Positions 9,192-18,191 are shown, numbered from the stretch's first letter. The stretch is 64,000 bases of DNA from Celeribacter halophilus (GCF_900114135.1 NZ_FORY01000010.1:69219-133218); one strand, 5' to 3'. Numbers and translations are program-made. Notes: a model not told the origin generated them from the sequence alone.

Positions 9192-9983
9192 CTAAACAAC
9201 AGCTAAGCGCAAAAAATCCGCCAACTCATGATCCGCACGGGCTAGTGCCACAAAGGGTGCCGGAGTTTTGAGCTCAGGAGTGAACGCAGGCGCCTCCACA
9301 ACGCCGCCTGCCGCACGGATAATCGCGATTCCGGCTGCGGCGTCCCACAGGTTCAACTGGCGCTCGAAATAGGCGTCCACAGAACCGGAGGCGACGCCGA
9401 TCAGGCCAATCGTTGCGGCTCCGGAGCGGCGGTATTCCCCGCCTTTGGAGATGATTGCCTCCAACAAATCAGCATGTTCCTTGAAATTTGTGCGTGGCGA
9501 CCAGCCGACGGCGACCAGCGCATTTTTTGCCAAGCCATCCGAAGATGTTTTCAAAATTTTGCCGTTTTTGCGCGCTTCCGGAGTGTCGGACAAATGTCCG
9601 ACAAGCGTTTGCCTATAGTCGGGCGCATAGATCACGCCCAGCACGATTTCCCCGTCAATGGCGCAGGCGATGGAGACCGCCCAATCGGGCAGGCCGCGCA
9701 TGAAATTCGTTGTCCCGTCGATTGGGTCAATGATCCAGACCGCACCGGTGGCAGTGTTGCCGTGCCGCCCGCCTTCCTCACCGATAACAGCATCCTCGGG
9801 GAACTGTGCAGCGATGCGCGTGCGGATCAGTTTTTCGACAGCCAGATCGGCGGCGGTCACGAAATCCTGCGGCCCTTTGGCTTGCACGTCCAACCCTCCA
9901 CGGGCGGCGCGCATGGTGGTGGCAAGCTCGCCTGCTTCGCGGGCGAGGTTTTCAGCAAAGGACAGTCGGTCATGTATAGTCAT
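9192..9983 (-). CDS. Inositol monophosphatase-family phosphatase
   Basis: A 263-residue Mg-dependent, lithium-type phosphatase. The metal-site motifs are in order: IGEEGG, then IDPIDGTTNFMRG, then LWDAAAG near residue 220. The family hydrolyses inositol phosphate, and some members act on histidinol phosphate or other phosphomonoesters. It is the last gene of a seven-gene minus-strand operon and overlaps the LacI gene by four bases. Placed with a glycerophosphodiesterase and an ABC importer, it could remove phosphate from inositol 1-phosphate released inside the cell. That role is inferred from context; the family assignment is firm. Confidence 0.88.
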   Translation of the reverse strand: MTIHDRLSFAENLAREAGELATTMRAARGGLDVQAKGPQDFVTAADLAVEKLIRTRIAAQFPEDAVIGEEGGRHGNTATGAVWIIDPIDGTTNFMRGLPDWAVSIACAIDGEIVLGVIYAPDYRQTLVGHLSDTPEARKNGKILKTSSDGLAKNALVAVGWSPRTNFKEHADLLEAIISKGGEYRRSGAATIGLIGVASGSVDAYFERQLNLWDAAAGIAIIRAAGGVVEAPAFTPELKTPAPFVALARADHELADFLRLAVV

Positions 9984-11011
9984 CTTGTCTCGGTCTTTTC
10001 GGTGGTGCCGCGCAGGATCGGCTGCAGCGGCGGATGTTCCCGTCGTATCGGGGCGTCGGGGGCTTGTAGCCGCGCCCGCATCATGGCGACAGCCAGCTCG
10101 GCTTGGGCGCCCGCATCCTGACGCACGGTGCTCAGATCATAGGGTGCCCAACTCGCCTGTTCTATATCATCAAAACCGACGACGCGTATATCTTCGGGCA
10201 CGCGCAGGAAAAGGTCGTGTTTCAACCCGTCCAGCGCTCCGCAGGCGAGCAAGTCGGTGGTGCCAAACAGCCCGTCACACCCATGTATCAGCTCGGCATG
10301 TTGACGGATGGAGGCGCGTCCTGCCGCGTAGGACTGGGTGCCGCAGGACAGTTGATGACAGCTTAGCCCCTTGGAGCGCACCAGTTCGCAAAAGGCGCTG
10401 ACCCGCCCCATCACCGTATAGGTCCGGTCCTCGGGACGCAGCACGGCAAAGCGCCGCGCGCCGGCTGTGTAGAGCATGTCAAAGACCGTCTCGGCGGCAG
10501 CGCGGGTGTCAAGCTGGATACGGTCGCCGCCATCGGGTTCGGGGTTGCGGTTGATGAGCACCAAGGGCACGCGCAACCGTTTGCATTCGTCCACCACGGC
10601 GACGGGCGGTGTGTCGGAAGTCACGATCATTCCCGCCAGATTGTAATCGAGCATGGAGGAGAGAAGCGGCTCCAGATCATCGCTGTGATCGGCGGTAAGG
10701 AGCAGCGGGCGAAATCCCTCTGCAATCAGTGCTCGTGATAGATGTTTCACCTGACGCGCGCGAAAGGGCGTGTCCAGACGCGAAGCGAGGATCGCAACCA
10801 GTTGCGATTGTTGTGATTTGAGGTTTCGGGCCAACGCATTGGCGCGATAGCCCAATTCTGTCGCAGCCGACATGATCCGGTTTCGGGTTTCTTCCGAGAT
10901 GCTCGCTCCCGGTGTGAAACAGCGCGACACAGCCGAGCGGGACACACCGGCCAGACGGGCGACGTCATGCGAGGTGGGGCGACGGTGTTCAGGGGGGCGG
11001 CGCTCTGTCAT
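9980..11011 (-). CDS. LacI-family transcriptional regulator
   Basis: A 343-residue regulator. The N-terminus has the LacI helix-turn-helix (TSHDVARLAGVSRSAVSRCF) and hinge (LGYRANALARNLKS), followed by a periplasmic-binding-protein-like effector domain ending in VVGFDDIEQASWAPYDLSTV. It overlaps its neighbours by four bases on each side, so it is co-transcribed with the genes it probably controls. The palindrome at 17051-17064, upstream of the binding-protein gene, is the most likely operator. The ligand is presumably the transported compound or its product. Confidence 0.92.
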   Translation of the reverse strand: MTERRPPEHRRPTSHDVARLAGVSRSAVSRCFTPGASISEETRNRIMSAATELGYRANALARNLKSQQSQLVAILASRLDTPFRARQVKHLSRALIAEGFRPLLLTADHSDDLEPLLSSMLDYNLAGMIVTSDTPPVAVVDECKRLRVPLVLINRNPEPDGGDRIQLDTRAAAETVFDMLYTAGARRFAVLRPEDRTYTVMGRVSAFCELVRSKGLSCHQLSCGTQSYAAGRASIRQHAELIHGCDGLFGTTDLLACGALDGLKHDLFLRVPEDIRVVGFDDIEQASWAPYDLSTVRQDAGAQAELAVAMMRARLQAPDAPIRREHPPLQPILRGTTEKTETR

Positions 11012-12423
11012 GCGCGCACCTGTCGGGTAAGGGCAAAAGGATGGTCTACATTGGCAAGGTCGGGGGCTGCGGCGATGACCTGAGACAGTATGGCCGGATC
11101 ATCCGCCATCGCGGCGACCATGACTTGCGCCCCAGCGTCACGCACGGCAGCAAACTCTTCGGTACCTTCGGGCAGTGTGAATTCCACGATCTGCGGCGCG
11201 AGGTCGTTGAGCGTCTCTTGCAATGTCGCATAATCCTGCCGCCGTGCCATGATCCGCGCGGTCGGTGCGCTTGCGCGCAACTCTTTGAGCGCTGCTTGAT
11301 TGAACGACCAGAAGAACACGCGCTCTTGCAGACCTGCATCGCAGACCGATTGCCAGGCCGGCGCAGGTGGTGCGGATTTCAACTCCAGATAGGCTTGCCC
11401 GTCATAGCGGCGCACAAGTTCCAGAACCTCGTCCAGCGTCGGAATTTTGGTGCCCGTGAAATGCGGGCTGAACCAGTGGCCTGCGTCGAGGTCGCGTAGA
11501 GCGCCGAGCGTGTGCGCGGTGATGGGACCGTGACCGTTTGTGGTGCGTTCCAGTGTCGGGTCGTGGTGGATGACGATCTCGCCATCTGCGGTCTCTTGCA
11601 GGTCGCATTCGATATAGTCAAACCCCGCCGCCAAGGCGCATTCAAAGGCGGGCAGAGTGTTTTCGGGCGCAATCTTGTTCGCCCCGCGATGGCAGACCGT
11701 CTGGAACGGCAGTCCGCGTCCGGGTTGGTTGACCAGTTCGGGCCGGTCGGAACAGATGCCGATCACCGGGCGCGTGCGGATTGCGGCCATACGTTCGGGG
11801 TCTTCCTCATGCCAGATAGCGATGGTTTGACCATTGGCAAAGGCACGCTCGAATAGCTCATCCGTCAAGGTGTCTTGCGGGCGTTCCATCCGTTCCCAAC
11901 ACAGGTGGATCACATCGGCCCCTTTCGCATAGGAGAACGGCTCGGCCCCTAAGGGCACAAGCACGGAACGTGGGTAGGGGCTGTTTGCCTCAGCCAATAT
12001 TTGCGCCGCTTGCGGATCAAAGGCCCCGAGGATCGCGCGGGTGATGCCGTGCTCTTGCAACATGTGCAGGGTCGGCAGGGTGACATTTGTGTCCTTGATA
12101 TCGGCGTAAATTCCCGCGCCCAGCTTGGCCGCCTCCGCCACCACATCGCGCAGCCGCGGGCAGGGGCGGTGTTCGGCGGTGGTGTGGGCGAGGATATCGG
12201 CAAAGGGCGTTTCGATGATCTTGCGCCCGTCTGATAGGATTTTGTCGTGAAAGGCAATGATTTCGCCATCGGAGGTCACACGAATATCGACCTCCCACAT
12301 ATCCGCGCCGATGCGACTGGCGATGCGGAAGGCCTCTAACGTGTTGTCGGGCGCATAGGCGGCTGCACCACGGTGGGCAATGGCGTAGGGGCGTGCGGGG
12401 CGGGTCCAGTCTGATGCGGTCAC
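11008..12423 (-). CDS. Glycerophosphodiester phosphodiesterase with two tandem GDPD domains
   Basis: A 471-residue protein, about twice the usual bacterial GDPD length, because two GDPD domains are fused. Domain 1 (about 10-235) has HRGAAAYAPDNT, WEVDIRVTSDGE with FHD, and ADIK. Domain 2 (about 240-465) has HRGANKIAPENT, IECDLQETADGE with HHD, and ELK. Both keep the His pair and the acidic metal ligands, so both could be active; domain 1 has Asp in place of the usual Glu before IK. No signal peptide is seen, so it is cytoplasmic, acting after import by the ABC transporter encoded directly upstream. The expected reaction is hydrolysis of glycerophosphodiesters to an alcohol and a phosphomonoester. 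The downstream phosphatase fits a two-step route. Confidence 0.9.
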   Translation of the reverse strand: MTASDWTRPARPYAIAHRGAAAYAPDNTLEAFRIASRIGADMWEVDIRVTSDGEIIAFHDKILSDGRKIIETPFADILAHTTAEHRPCPRLRDVVAEAAKLGAGIYADIKDTNVTLPTLHMLQEHGITRAILGAFDPQAAQILAEANSPYPRSVLVPLGAEPFSYAKGADVIHLCWERMERPQDTLTDELFERAFANGQTIAIWHEEDPERMAAIRTRPVIGICSDRPELVNQPGRGLPFQTVCHRGANKIAPENTLPAFECALAAGFDYIECDLQETADGEIVIHHDPTLERTTNGHGPITAHTLGALRDLDAGHWFSPHFTGTKIPTLDEVLELVRRYDGQAYLELKSAPPAPAWQSVCDAGLQERVFFWSFNQAALKELRASAPTARIMARRQDYATLQETLNDLAPQIVEFTLPEGTEEFAAVRDAGAQVMVAAMADDPAILSQVIAAAPDLANVDHPFALTRQVRA

Positions 12424-13463
12424 AGGCGTGCCCCCTCGGCGTCAAACAGGTGGATGCGGGAGAGATCAACCTGCCAGTTGACCGTTTGGCCCAAGGCAAC
12501 GTCATGACCTGCAGGGACGATAGCGCGCAGGCGCTGGCCGTCGGGCAAAGTCACGTCGATCAGGTCTTCGCGGCCCTGTGGTTCGATGAAACTCACCTGT
12601 CCGCTCACGCAGGGGCCTTGGTGTTGCGGGCCGAAATGTTCGGGGCGCAGACCGATCACGACCGGCCCTTGCGCTGCGATGCCCGAGGGCAAGGGAAGTG
12701 CATTGTCGCCAAATGCGAGCCGTCCGTTGGCGTCGGCATTCACAAAGCTGATGGGTGGATTGCCAAGGAAGCCTGCGACATAGCGCGAGGCGGGGCGTTC
12801 ATACATCTCGGCGGGAGTGCTGATCTGTTCGATGCGCCCGTCTTTCATCAAGGCGATGCGGTCGCACATGGACATGGCTTCGATCTGGTCATGGGTCACG
12901 AGGATCGCGGTGATGCCTGTCTCGCGCTGGAGGCGGCGGATTTCCGAACGCATTTCAAGGCGTAGCTTGGCGTCGAGGTTGGCGAGCGGTTCGTCGAGGA
13001 GCAACACGTCGGGTTTGCGCACAAGCGCACGGGCGAGAGCCACGCGCTGTTGTTGCCCGCCTGAAAGCTGTTGCGGTTTGCGCTTCAGAAGGTTGCCGAT
13101 CTGAACAAGTTCGGCCATCTCTCCCACGCGGCTTTTGATCTCTGCGGGTTTGAGCTTTTGCACCCTGAGTGGAAACCCGATGTTCTCGGCCACGCTCATA
13201 TGCGGATAAAGCGCGTAGTTCTGGAACACCACGCCCACGGGCCGGTCCTGTGGCGGCAGGCGGGTCACGTCGCGGTCGCCGAAGTGCAGCGTGCCGCCGT
13301 CGATCCGGTGGATGCCGCTGATGGCAAAGAGCGTCGTGGACTTGCCGCAGCCAGACGGGCCCAGCAGTGCAATCATCTCGCCCGAGGCGACCGAGAGGGA
13401 CATATCCTCGATGACGGTCGTGTCACCGAAGCGTTTGGTAAAGTTTTGCAGTTCGATCCGCAT
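12420..13463 (-). CDS. ABC transporter ATP-binding protein (UgpC/MalK type)
   Basis: A 347-residue CUT1-family ATPase powering import. Walker A is GPSGCGKST, the signature LSGGQQQRVALARAL, Walker B DVLLLDEPLANLD, and a C-terminal TOBE/regulatory domain (VIGLRPEHFG) follows. It overlaps the upstream permease gene by one base and the GDPD gene by four. The TOBE extension is typical for sugar, glycerol-3-phosphate and glycerophosphodiester importers. Confidence 0.93.
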   Translation of the reverse strand: MRIELQNFTKRFGDTTVIEDMSLSVASGEMIALLGPSGCGKSTTLFAISGIHRIDGGTLHFGDRDVTRLPPQDRPVGVVFQNYALYPHMSVAENIGFPLRVQKLKPAEIKSRVGEMAELVQIGNLLKRKPQQLSGGQQQRVALARALVRKPDVLLLDEPLANLDAKLRLEMRSEIRRLQRETGITAILVTHDQIEAMSMCDRIALMKDGRIEQISTPAEMYERPASRYVAGFLGNPPISFVNADANGRLAFGDNALPLPSGIAAQGPVVIGLRPEHFGPQHQGPCVSGQVSFIEPQGREDLIDVTLPDGQRLRAIVPAGHDVALGQTVNWQVDLSRIHLFDAEGARL

Positions 13464-14293
13464 CAGCCTTTCGTGCCTCCGCCATAAATGTTCATGAGCC
13501 GTTTCTGGAACAGCAGGTAAACGGCGATCACGGGCAATGCGTAGAACATGCCGATCGCCTTGAAGAGCCCGTAGTCGGGGCGTGTGTCATCCGCGATGAC
13601 CGCGTTCATATAGGTGGCCAGCACCTGCGCATCGGCACCGGGGGCCAGCACGAGTGGCAGGATGAATTCAGACCAACCCGCGAGGAAGGAGAAAATCAGC
13701 AACGCCGAGAGGCCCGGTTTGACTTGCGGCAGGATCAACTCCCGCCAGACGCGGAACCGCGATGCACCGTCCTGCACCCCTGCCATCTCGATTTCCCATG
13801 GCACGGAGTCATAGAAACCTTTCATGATCCAGATGCCGAAGGGCAGTTCCAAAGCTGCCTTCACGAGGATGACGCCAATCAGGCTGTCATAGAGGCCGAG
13901 GAATTGCAGAACGATGAAGATCGCAATGATGAGCGTGATCGTGGGAAAAGCGTGCAACATGATCAGCCCCGCCAGAAAGAACCGCCGCGCGGGGAAGTTC
14001 AGGCGCGAGAGCGCATAGGCTGCTGTGATGGAGAAGGCGCAGACCAGCAGGGCGGTGGCACTGGCAAAGACGAAAGTGTTCAGCGTCACCCGCCAGATTG
14101 AGGGGCGCGCACTGTCGATCCGCTCCCACAGGAAGCGCCAGTTCGTGAGTTCCCATTCTTGCGGGATGATCCCTCCCGGTGCGGGACGCGACACGCTGTC
14201 GATCAGTTGGAAACCATACATGATGACAAGCGGTGCCGAGATCAGCGACAGCGCGAGGATCAGCAGCCAGTTGCCCTTGAGCGATGTGGTCAT
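13463..14293 (-). CDS. ABC transporter inner-membrane permease (MalG/UgpE type)
   Basis: A 276-residue membrane protein with about six hydrophobic segments. The cytoplasmic EAA loop that docks the ATPase appears near residue 175 (EMAGVQDGASRFRVWREL). It pairs with the permease encoded directly upstream, with four bases of overlap, and delivers substrate to the cytoplasmic GDPD. Confidence 0.9.
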   Translation of the reverse strand: MTTSLKGNWLLILALSLISAPLVIMYGFQLIDSVSRPAPGGIIPQEWELTNWRFLWERIDSARPSIWRVTLNTFVFASATALLVCAFSITAAYALSRLNFPARRFFLAGLIMLHAFPTITLIIAIFIVLQFLGLYDSLIGVILVKAALELPFGIWIMKGFYDSVPWEIEMAGVQDGASRFRVWRELILPQVKPGLSALLIFSFLAGWSEFILPLVLAPGADAQVLATYMNAVIADDTRPDYGLFKAIGMFYALPVIAVYLLFQKRLMNIYGGGTKG

Positions 14294-15591
14294 TGTTCAA
14301 TCCTCGGTTTGGCGACGAGGTCGCGGAAGTTGAAGAACCGCAGGTAGAGCGCGGAGAGCAGGATGCCGATGATCACCAGCGCTAGCGCATAGGCCGCGCC
14401 CAGCCCGTATTCGAGATTGCCGCCGTAGTTCGACAGGGCTGTGTGATAGGCCGCGAGCGCCCAGACTTCGGTCTGACGACCCGGCCCGCCATCGGTGGCC
14501 AGCAGGATGTATTCAAACGAGGTCAGCAGCGAGAGGGTTTGATAGGAGGTGATGAACAGGATCGGCCAGCGCATCTGTGGCAGCAGCACAAAGCGCACCT
14601 GTTGCCAGCGGTTGGCCCCGTCGACCTGCGCGGCAAAAAGTTGCGTCTCGGGGATCGCGCGCAGTGACGACGAAAACAGGATCATCCCCAATGAAGCGCC
14701 GACGCATCCGTTGATCAGCACGATAAAGGTCCACGCGTGCGTGGCCGTGTGGCGCATCCAGTTGATCGGCTCGATGCCGAAAGGGCGCAGAATGGCGGAG
14801 ATGAACCCTTGATCCCACGTCAGCCATTGCCACATCAGCACATAGAGAACAGGCGGGAGGATGCGTGGCAGGAACCAGATGGCGCGAAAGGTCTGCGCCG
14901 TGCGTGTCGGCAGGTAAAAGGTTGAGAGCGCCAGAAATAGGCCGAAACCGACATTGAACGCCAGTGTGAGAACCACATAGAGCGCCGAGTTCAGCGCATA
15001 GCGCCATGTGGCGGGAAGTTCCCAGAGCAGTTCGAAGTTTTGCGTGGTAAAGGTCCAGCCGGTATAGGCGGCTTCGGTCAGCGCGGCTTGATCGGCCTCG
15101 GGGATGCCAAGCGCGGTGATTGCCTCGACAAACGCGGCCTCTGTCGGGAAACGCTGACCGAGGATCGAGATGCGGAACAATTCGGCTGCGGCCTTGCGCT
15201 CGCGCACGGAGCGGATCGGATCGCGGCGCAGGTCTTTGAGTGCGCGTTCCATCGCCCGCCTGTCGTCAAAACTGGCTCCGCCGTGGAGCGCCTCAAGTTC
15301 TTGCGCACGCTTGTCCCCGAACTCTGCGGCAAACAGCGCCAGCGTATCTGCGCGCACGGCATAGTCGGCCCCCGCCAGCATCTCGACAGCTTCCTCGCGC
15401 ACTCCCGCTGCAGGCAGACGGCGCAGGTCGCTTTCACTGATCTGGTATTCACCGCCCAGAATTCCGGTGGAGGTGCTCATGTTCGTGAAAGCAAACACCA
15501 CGGTCAGAACGACCGGCAGCAAAAAGAACATCACCACCGCCAAGAGCGCGGGGCTGAGAAAGCCCAAGCCCAAAAGGGTCTGTCGGTTCAT
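14290..15591 (-). CDS. ABC transporter inner-membrane permease (MalF/UgpA type) with large periplasmic insert
   Basis: A 433-residue partner permease, longer than the usual 290-330. After the first membrane segment (residues about 8-35) comes a hydrophilic, charged stretch of roughly 140-150 residues before the transporter core. This resembles the extra periplasmic P2 loop of MalF, although here I see no sequence match to it. The core has an EAA-type loop (FAAQVDGANRWQQVRFVLLP). The insert probably contacts the binding protein. The gene starts 74 bases after the binding-protein stop. Confidence 0.88.
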   Translation of the reverse strand: MNRQTLLGLGFLSPALLAVVMFFLLPVVLTVVFAFTNMSTSTGILGGEYQISESDLRRLPAAGVREEAVEMLAGADYAVRADTLALFAAEFGDKRAQELEALHGGASFDDRRAMERALKDLRRDPIRSVRERKAAAELFRISILGQRFPTEAAFVEAITALGIPEADQAALTEAAYTGWTFTTQNFELLWELPATWRYALNSALYVVLTLAFNVGFGLFLALSTFYLPTRTAQTFRAIWFLPRILPPVLYVLMWQWLTWDQGFISAILRPFGIEPINWMRHTATHAWTFIVLINGCVGASLGMILFSSSLRAIPETQLFAAQVDGANRWQQVRFVLLPQMRWPILFITSYQTLSLLTSFEYILLATDGGPGRQTEVWALAAYHTALSNYGGNLEYGLGAAYALALVIIGILLSALYLRFFNFRDLVAKPRIEQ

Positions 15592-15665
15592 GTCGCACCT
15601 CGTGATTGAATTGGAGCGGAGGCACGCGGGAGAGGCGCGCCGCCGCGAGGGGATCGTCGCGCGGG

Positions 15666-17009
15666 TTAGCGGATGATCAACTCGTCACCGAGTGTGGCGG
15701 TGAGTTGCGCTTCGACTTCGGCCACGGCCTCTTCAGGCGTCTGGACGCCTGTCCATGCCGCTTCGAGCCCTTTGAACATCGCCTCGGAGAAGGCGCCGTA
15801 GGACGGGTGGTTCGGTTGGGCGTTGGCGTGGGGCAGCAGAACCTCAGTTGCTTCAGAGGCCCAGCGGTCGCCCGCGTAAAGGTCGAGCGCCGCTTCCGCT
15901 TTGCCGATGGCAAGGTGCGAGGATTCAATGGCGTGCAGCGTGTTCAGACGCGGTTCGGAGGCGATGGCCACAAGCTGCGCGGCAATCTCTTCGGCGCGAT
16001 CGTCTTCCTGATCGGTCACAAGATAGACCAGCGGATGGGTGATCGTGTTGGCACGCCCTGCCTCATTGCCTGCGGGGATAAGGGTAAAGCCGATGGTGCC
16101 GAAGAAGTCGTCGTTGCCTTCCTTGCCGGTGTAGCGGCCATAGTGCCACGTGCCGCCATGCCAGAACGCAGCCTTGCCGCTGGCGACTTCGGAATACCAT
16201 TGGTCCCATTCGGTGCCGATGTGGTTCTTGCGTGTCACGCCCGCTTCAACGGCATCGACGAAGAACTGATACATCTCGGTCATAGCGGTGCGGTCAAACA
16301 CCAGTTTGCCCGTTTCAGGGTCCATCAGCTCGCCACCGAAGGATTGATAGAATTGTGCATAGTCCGGACCGTTGGAGACACGGGGATAGAAACCGTAGCC
16401 CTCTTCGACGAGGCCCATGTCCACGGCCTTCTTGGCGTCTGCGAGCATGTCGCGCAGCGTGTATTCGCCAGCTTCGACGCGGGCGGCCATGGCATCCATG
16501 TCGTCATCAGTATAGCCGAGCTTCTTCATGGCTTCTTTCCAGAAGAAGAACGGGCGGCTTTCGGCGTCTTGCGGCACGCCCCATTGCATCCCGTCAAAAG
16601 CGGCGATTTCCATGAGGTTGGAATAGACATTGTTGAGTGGCCACGCGTCCAGATCGACGTAATCCTCGACTGGCACGATATATCCCGCGCTGGCCCAAGG
16701 GGCGATGTCCAGATGCGAGGTCACTACAATATTGGGTGCATTGCCGGCTTCGGCGCCGAGCGTCACGGCCTGTTTGAACCCGTCCCAACCGTCGAAGTCG
16801 CGTTTGCCTTCGACGGTGATGTTCAACTCCTCGCCACGGATGGCGGCTTCGCGGGACAGAAGGTTGGCGGCAATTTTGATGTTATCAATGCGGTAATGAT
16901 CACTGTCATTGGACCCGCCGGCCCAGACTGTGATGGTAATGTCTTCGGCCAGAGCTGGCGTTGCGGCCATGGCGGAGACCAGCGCAAGGGCGCACGTCAT
17001 TTGTTTCAT
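15666..17009 (-). CDS. ABC transporter extracellular solute-binding protein
   Basis: Periplasmic receptor of the importer, about 447 residues, family 1 (MalE/UgpB type). The start at 17009 gives a clean Sec signal peptide (KQMTCALALVSAMAATPALA, then cleavage before EDITITVWAGG). GGAG lies ten bases upstream of the ATG. The upstream in-frame extension crosses the operator palindrome and is unlikely to be translated. It is the first gene of the operon and would be the most highly expressed. The ligand cannot be read from sequence; the GDPD and phosphatase downstream favour a phosphodiester. Confidence 0.9.
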   Translation of the reverse strand: MKQMTCALALVSAMAATPALAEDITITVWAGGSNDSDHYRIDNIKIAANLLSREAAIRGEELNITVEGKRDFDGWDGFKQAVTLGAEAGNAPNIVVTSHLDIAPWASAGYIVPVEDYVDLDAWPLNNVYSNLMEIAAFDGMQWGVPQDAESRPFFFWKEAMKKLGYTDDDMDAMAARVEAGEYTLRDMLADAKKAVDMGLVEEGYGFYPRVSNGPDYAQFYQSFGGELMDPETGKLVFDRTAMTEMYQFFVDAVEAGVTRKNHIGTEWDQWYSEVASGKAAFWHGGTWHYGRYTGKEGNDDFFGTIGFTLIPAGNEAGRANTITHPLVYLVTDQEDDRAEEIAAQLVAIASEPRLNTLHAIESSHLAIGKAEAALDLYAGDRWASEATEVLLPHANAQPNHPSYGAFSEAMFKGLEAAWTGVQTPEEAVAEVEAQLTATLGDELIIR

Positions 17010-17050
17010 GGGTCGATTTCTCCAAACACTATGGGATGTGCCTCGGAATT

Positions 17051-17064
17051 TGCACACGTGTGCA
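17051..17064. promoter_or_regulatory. Candidate LacI-family operator
   Basis: TGCACACGTGTGCA is a perfect 14-bp palindrome with a central CG, the usual form of LacI-family operators. It lies 42 bases upstream of the binding-protein ATG (17009), and the operon encodes its own LacI regulator. Confidence 0.65.
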
Positions 17065-17186
17065 TAGACTTGGCGAAATCTGTAACAGTGGTTTGAGAGA
17101 TGTGTGACGATTTTGTAAAACAAGATGCATCATGGGCGCTTGTTGTCGCATGAATTGCCCCGAGTTTGCCGGAGACCTATAGCTTC

Positions 17187-17252
17187 ATTTCACGCGAAGC
17201 AATCGACCGGATTGGCAAGATCTATGACATCGAGCGCGAGATCAACGGTTGT
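17187..17252 (+). pseudogene. Scrap of an IS66-family transposase
   Basis: Twenty-two codons read ISREAIDRIGKIYDIEREINGC. They resemble the IS66 TnpC stretch around EAVKRID-LFxIEREING. Neither side continues in a recognisable way. It ends about 16 bases before the IS5-family element, so it is the remains of an older insertion. Confidence 0.5.
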
Positions 17253-17268
17253 CCGCGTTGTCGCCCTA

Positions 17269-18110
17269 GGTTCAGGACCCATTAATCGACTTGAGATTGC
17301 ATAGGTTGCATGATTCAAATCCCCAAGCTTTCAGGGGGTATCATGAGCAATCTGTTTTGGCTGACCGACGAACAGATGGCGCGGCTGCGGCCGTTCTTTC
17401 CCAAGAGCCATGGCAAGCCGAGGGTTGATGATCGGCGAGTGTTGAGTGGGATAATTTTCATCAACCGCAATGGCTTACGGTGGTGCGATGCGCCGAAAGA
17501 ATACGGCCCGTCGAAAACGCTCTATAATCGCTGGAAACGCTGGAGCGAAATGGGTGTTTTTGCCAGGATATTTGAAGGGTTGGCTGCGGAGGCGATGGAC
17601 CCGACGACAATCATGATCGACGCGACCTATCTCAAAGCCCATCGCACGGCATCGAGCCTGCGGGGTAAAAAGGGGGGCGTGGGCGCCTGATCGGGCGGAC
17701 CAAAGGCGGCATGAACACCAAGTTGCATGCCATCACCGATACCCACGGGCGGCCAATCCGGTTCTTCATGTCGGCGGGCCAAATCAGCGACTATACAGGG
17801 GCGGCGGCGCTCCTGGGCAACATGCCGAAAGCCCAGTGGCTTCTGGGGGATCGCGGCTATGACGCCGACTGGTTCCGCGAAGCCCTGCAGGGTATGGGGA
17901 TTAGGCCGTGCATTCCAGGACGGAAGGCGCGCAAGAAGCCCATCAAATACGACAAACGCCGTTACAAGCGTCGCAATCGCATCGAGGTCATGTTCGGGCG
18001 CCTGAAGGATTGGCGGCGGGTCGCCACCCGATACGACCGCTGCCCCGAAGTCTTCCTCTCCGCTATTGTTCTCGCAGCTACGGTCATGTTCTGGTTATGA
18101 GTCCTGAGCC
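17269..18110 (+). mobile_element. Intact IS5-family (IS427-type) insertion sequence
   Basis: An 842-bp element. The left end GGTTCAGGACCCATTA matches the complement of the right end (GGCTCAGGACTCATAA) as imperfect inverted repeats. TA stands on both sides (17267-17268 and 18111-18112) within CTAG, the usual target and duplication of this group. The whole transposase lies inside. Ends and gene look undamaged, so it is probably young and active. Confidence 0.9.
17343..18100 (+). CDS. IS5-family transposase made by a programmed -1 frameshift
   Basis: DDE transposase split over two frames. The first frame (17343-17690) starts MSNLFWLTDEQMARLRPFFP and carries the first catalytic Asp in MIDATYLKAHRTASS. 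The second frame (to 18100) carries LGDRGYDADW with the second Asp and RIEVMFGRLKDWRR with the Glu. The heptamer G GGG GGC, in frame just before the first-frame stop, is a suitable -1 slippery site. The fused product would continue KKGGRGRLIGRTKGG, as in full-length relatives. The split is therefore likely to be normal regulation rather than damage. Confidence 0.9.
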
Positions 18111-18191
18111 TAGGTCGTTAGGCTTCCAAAAGCAGGTGTGGATCGAGTTTGTGCAGCATAGGAAGTTTGCGATAGAATCGCCACGGCCAGT

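Noticed and set aside
15606..17096. 496-codon plus-strand frame opposite the solute-binding protein
   Set aside because: Antisense shadow; the minus-strand gene has a signal peptide and operon context.
17568..17720. Frameshift in the IS5-family transposase read as a mutation
   Set aside because: The G GGG GGC heptamer sits at the overlap and both parts are otherwise perfect, so programmed frameshifting is more likely.
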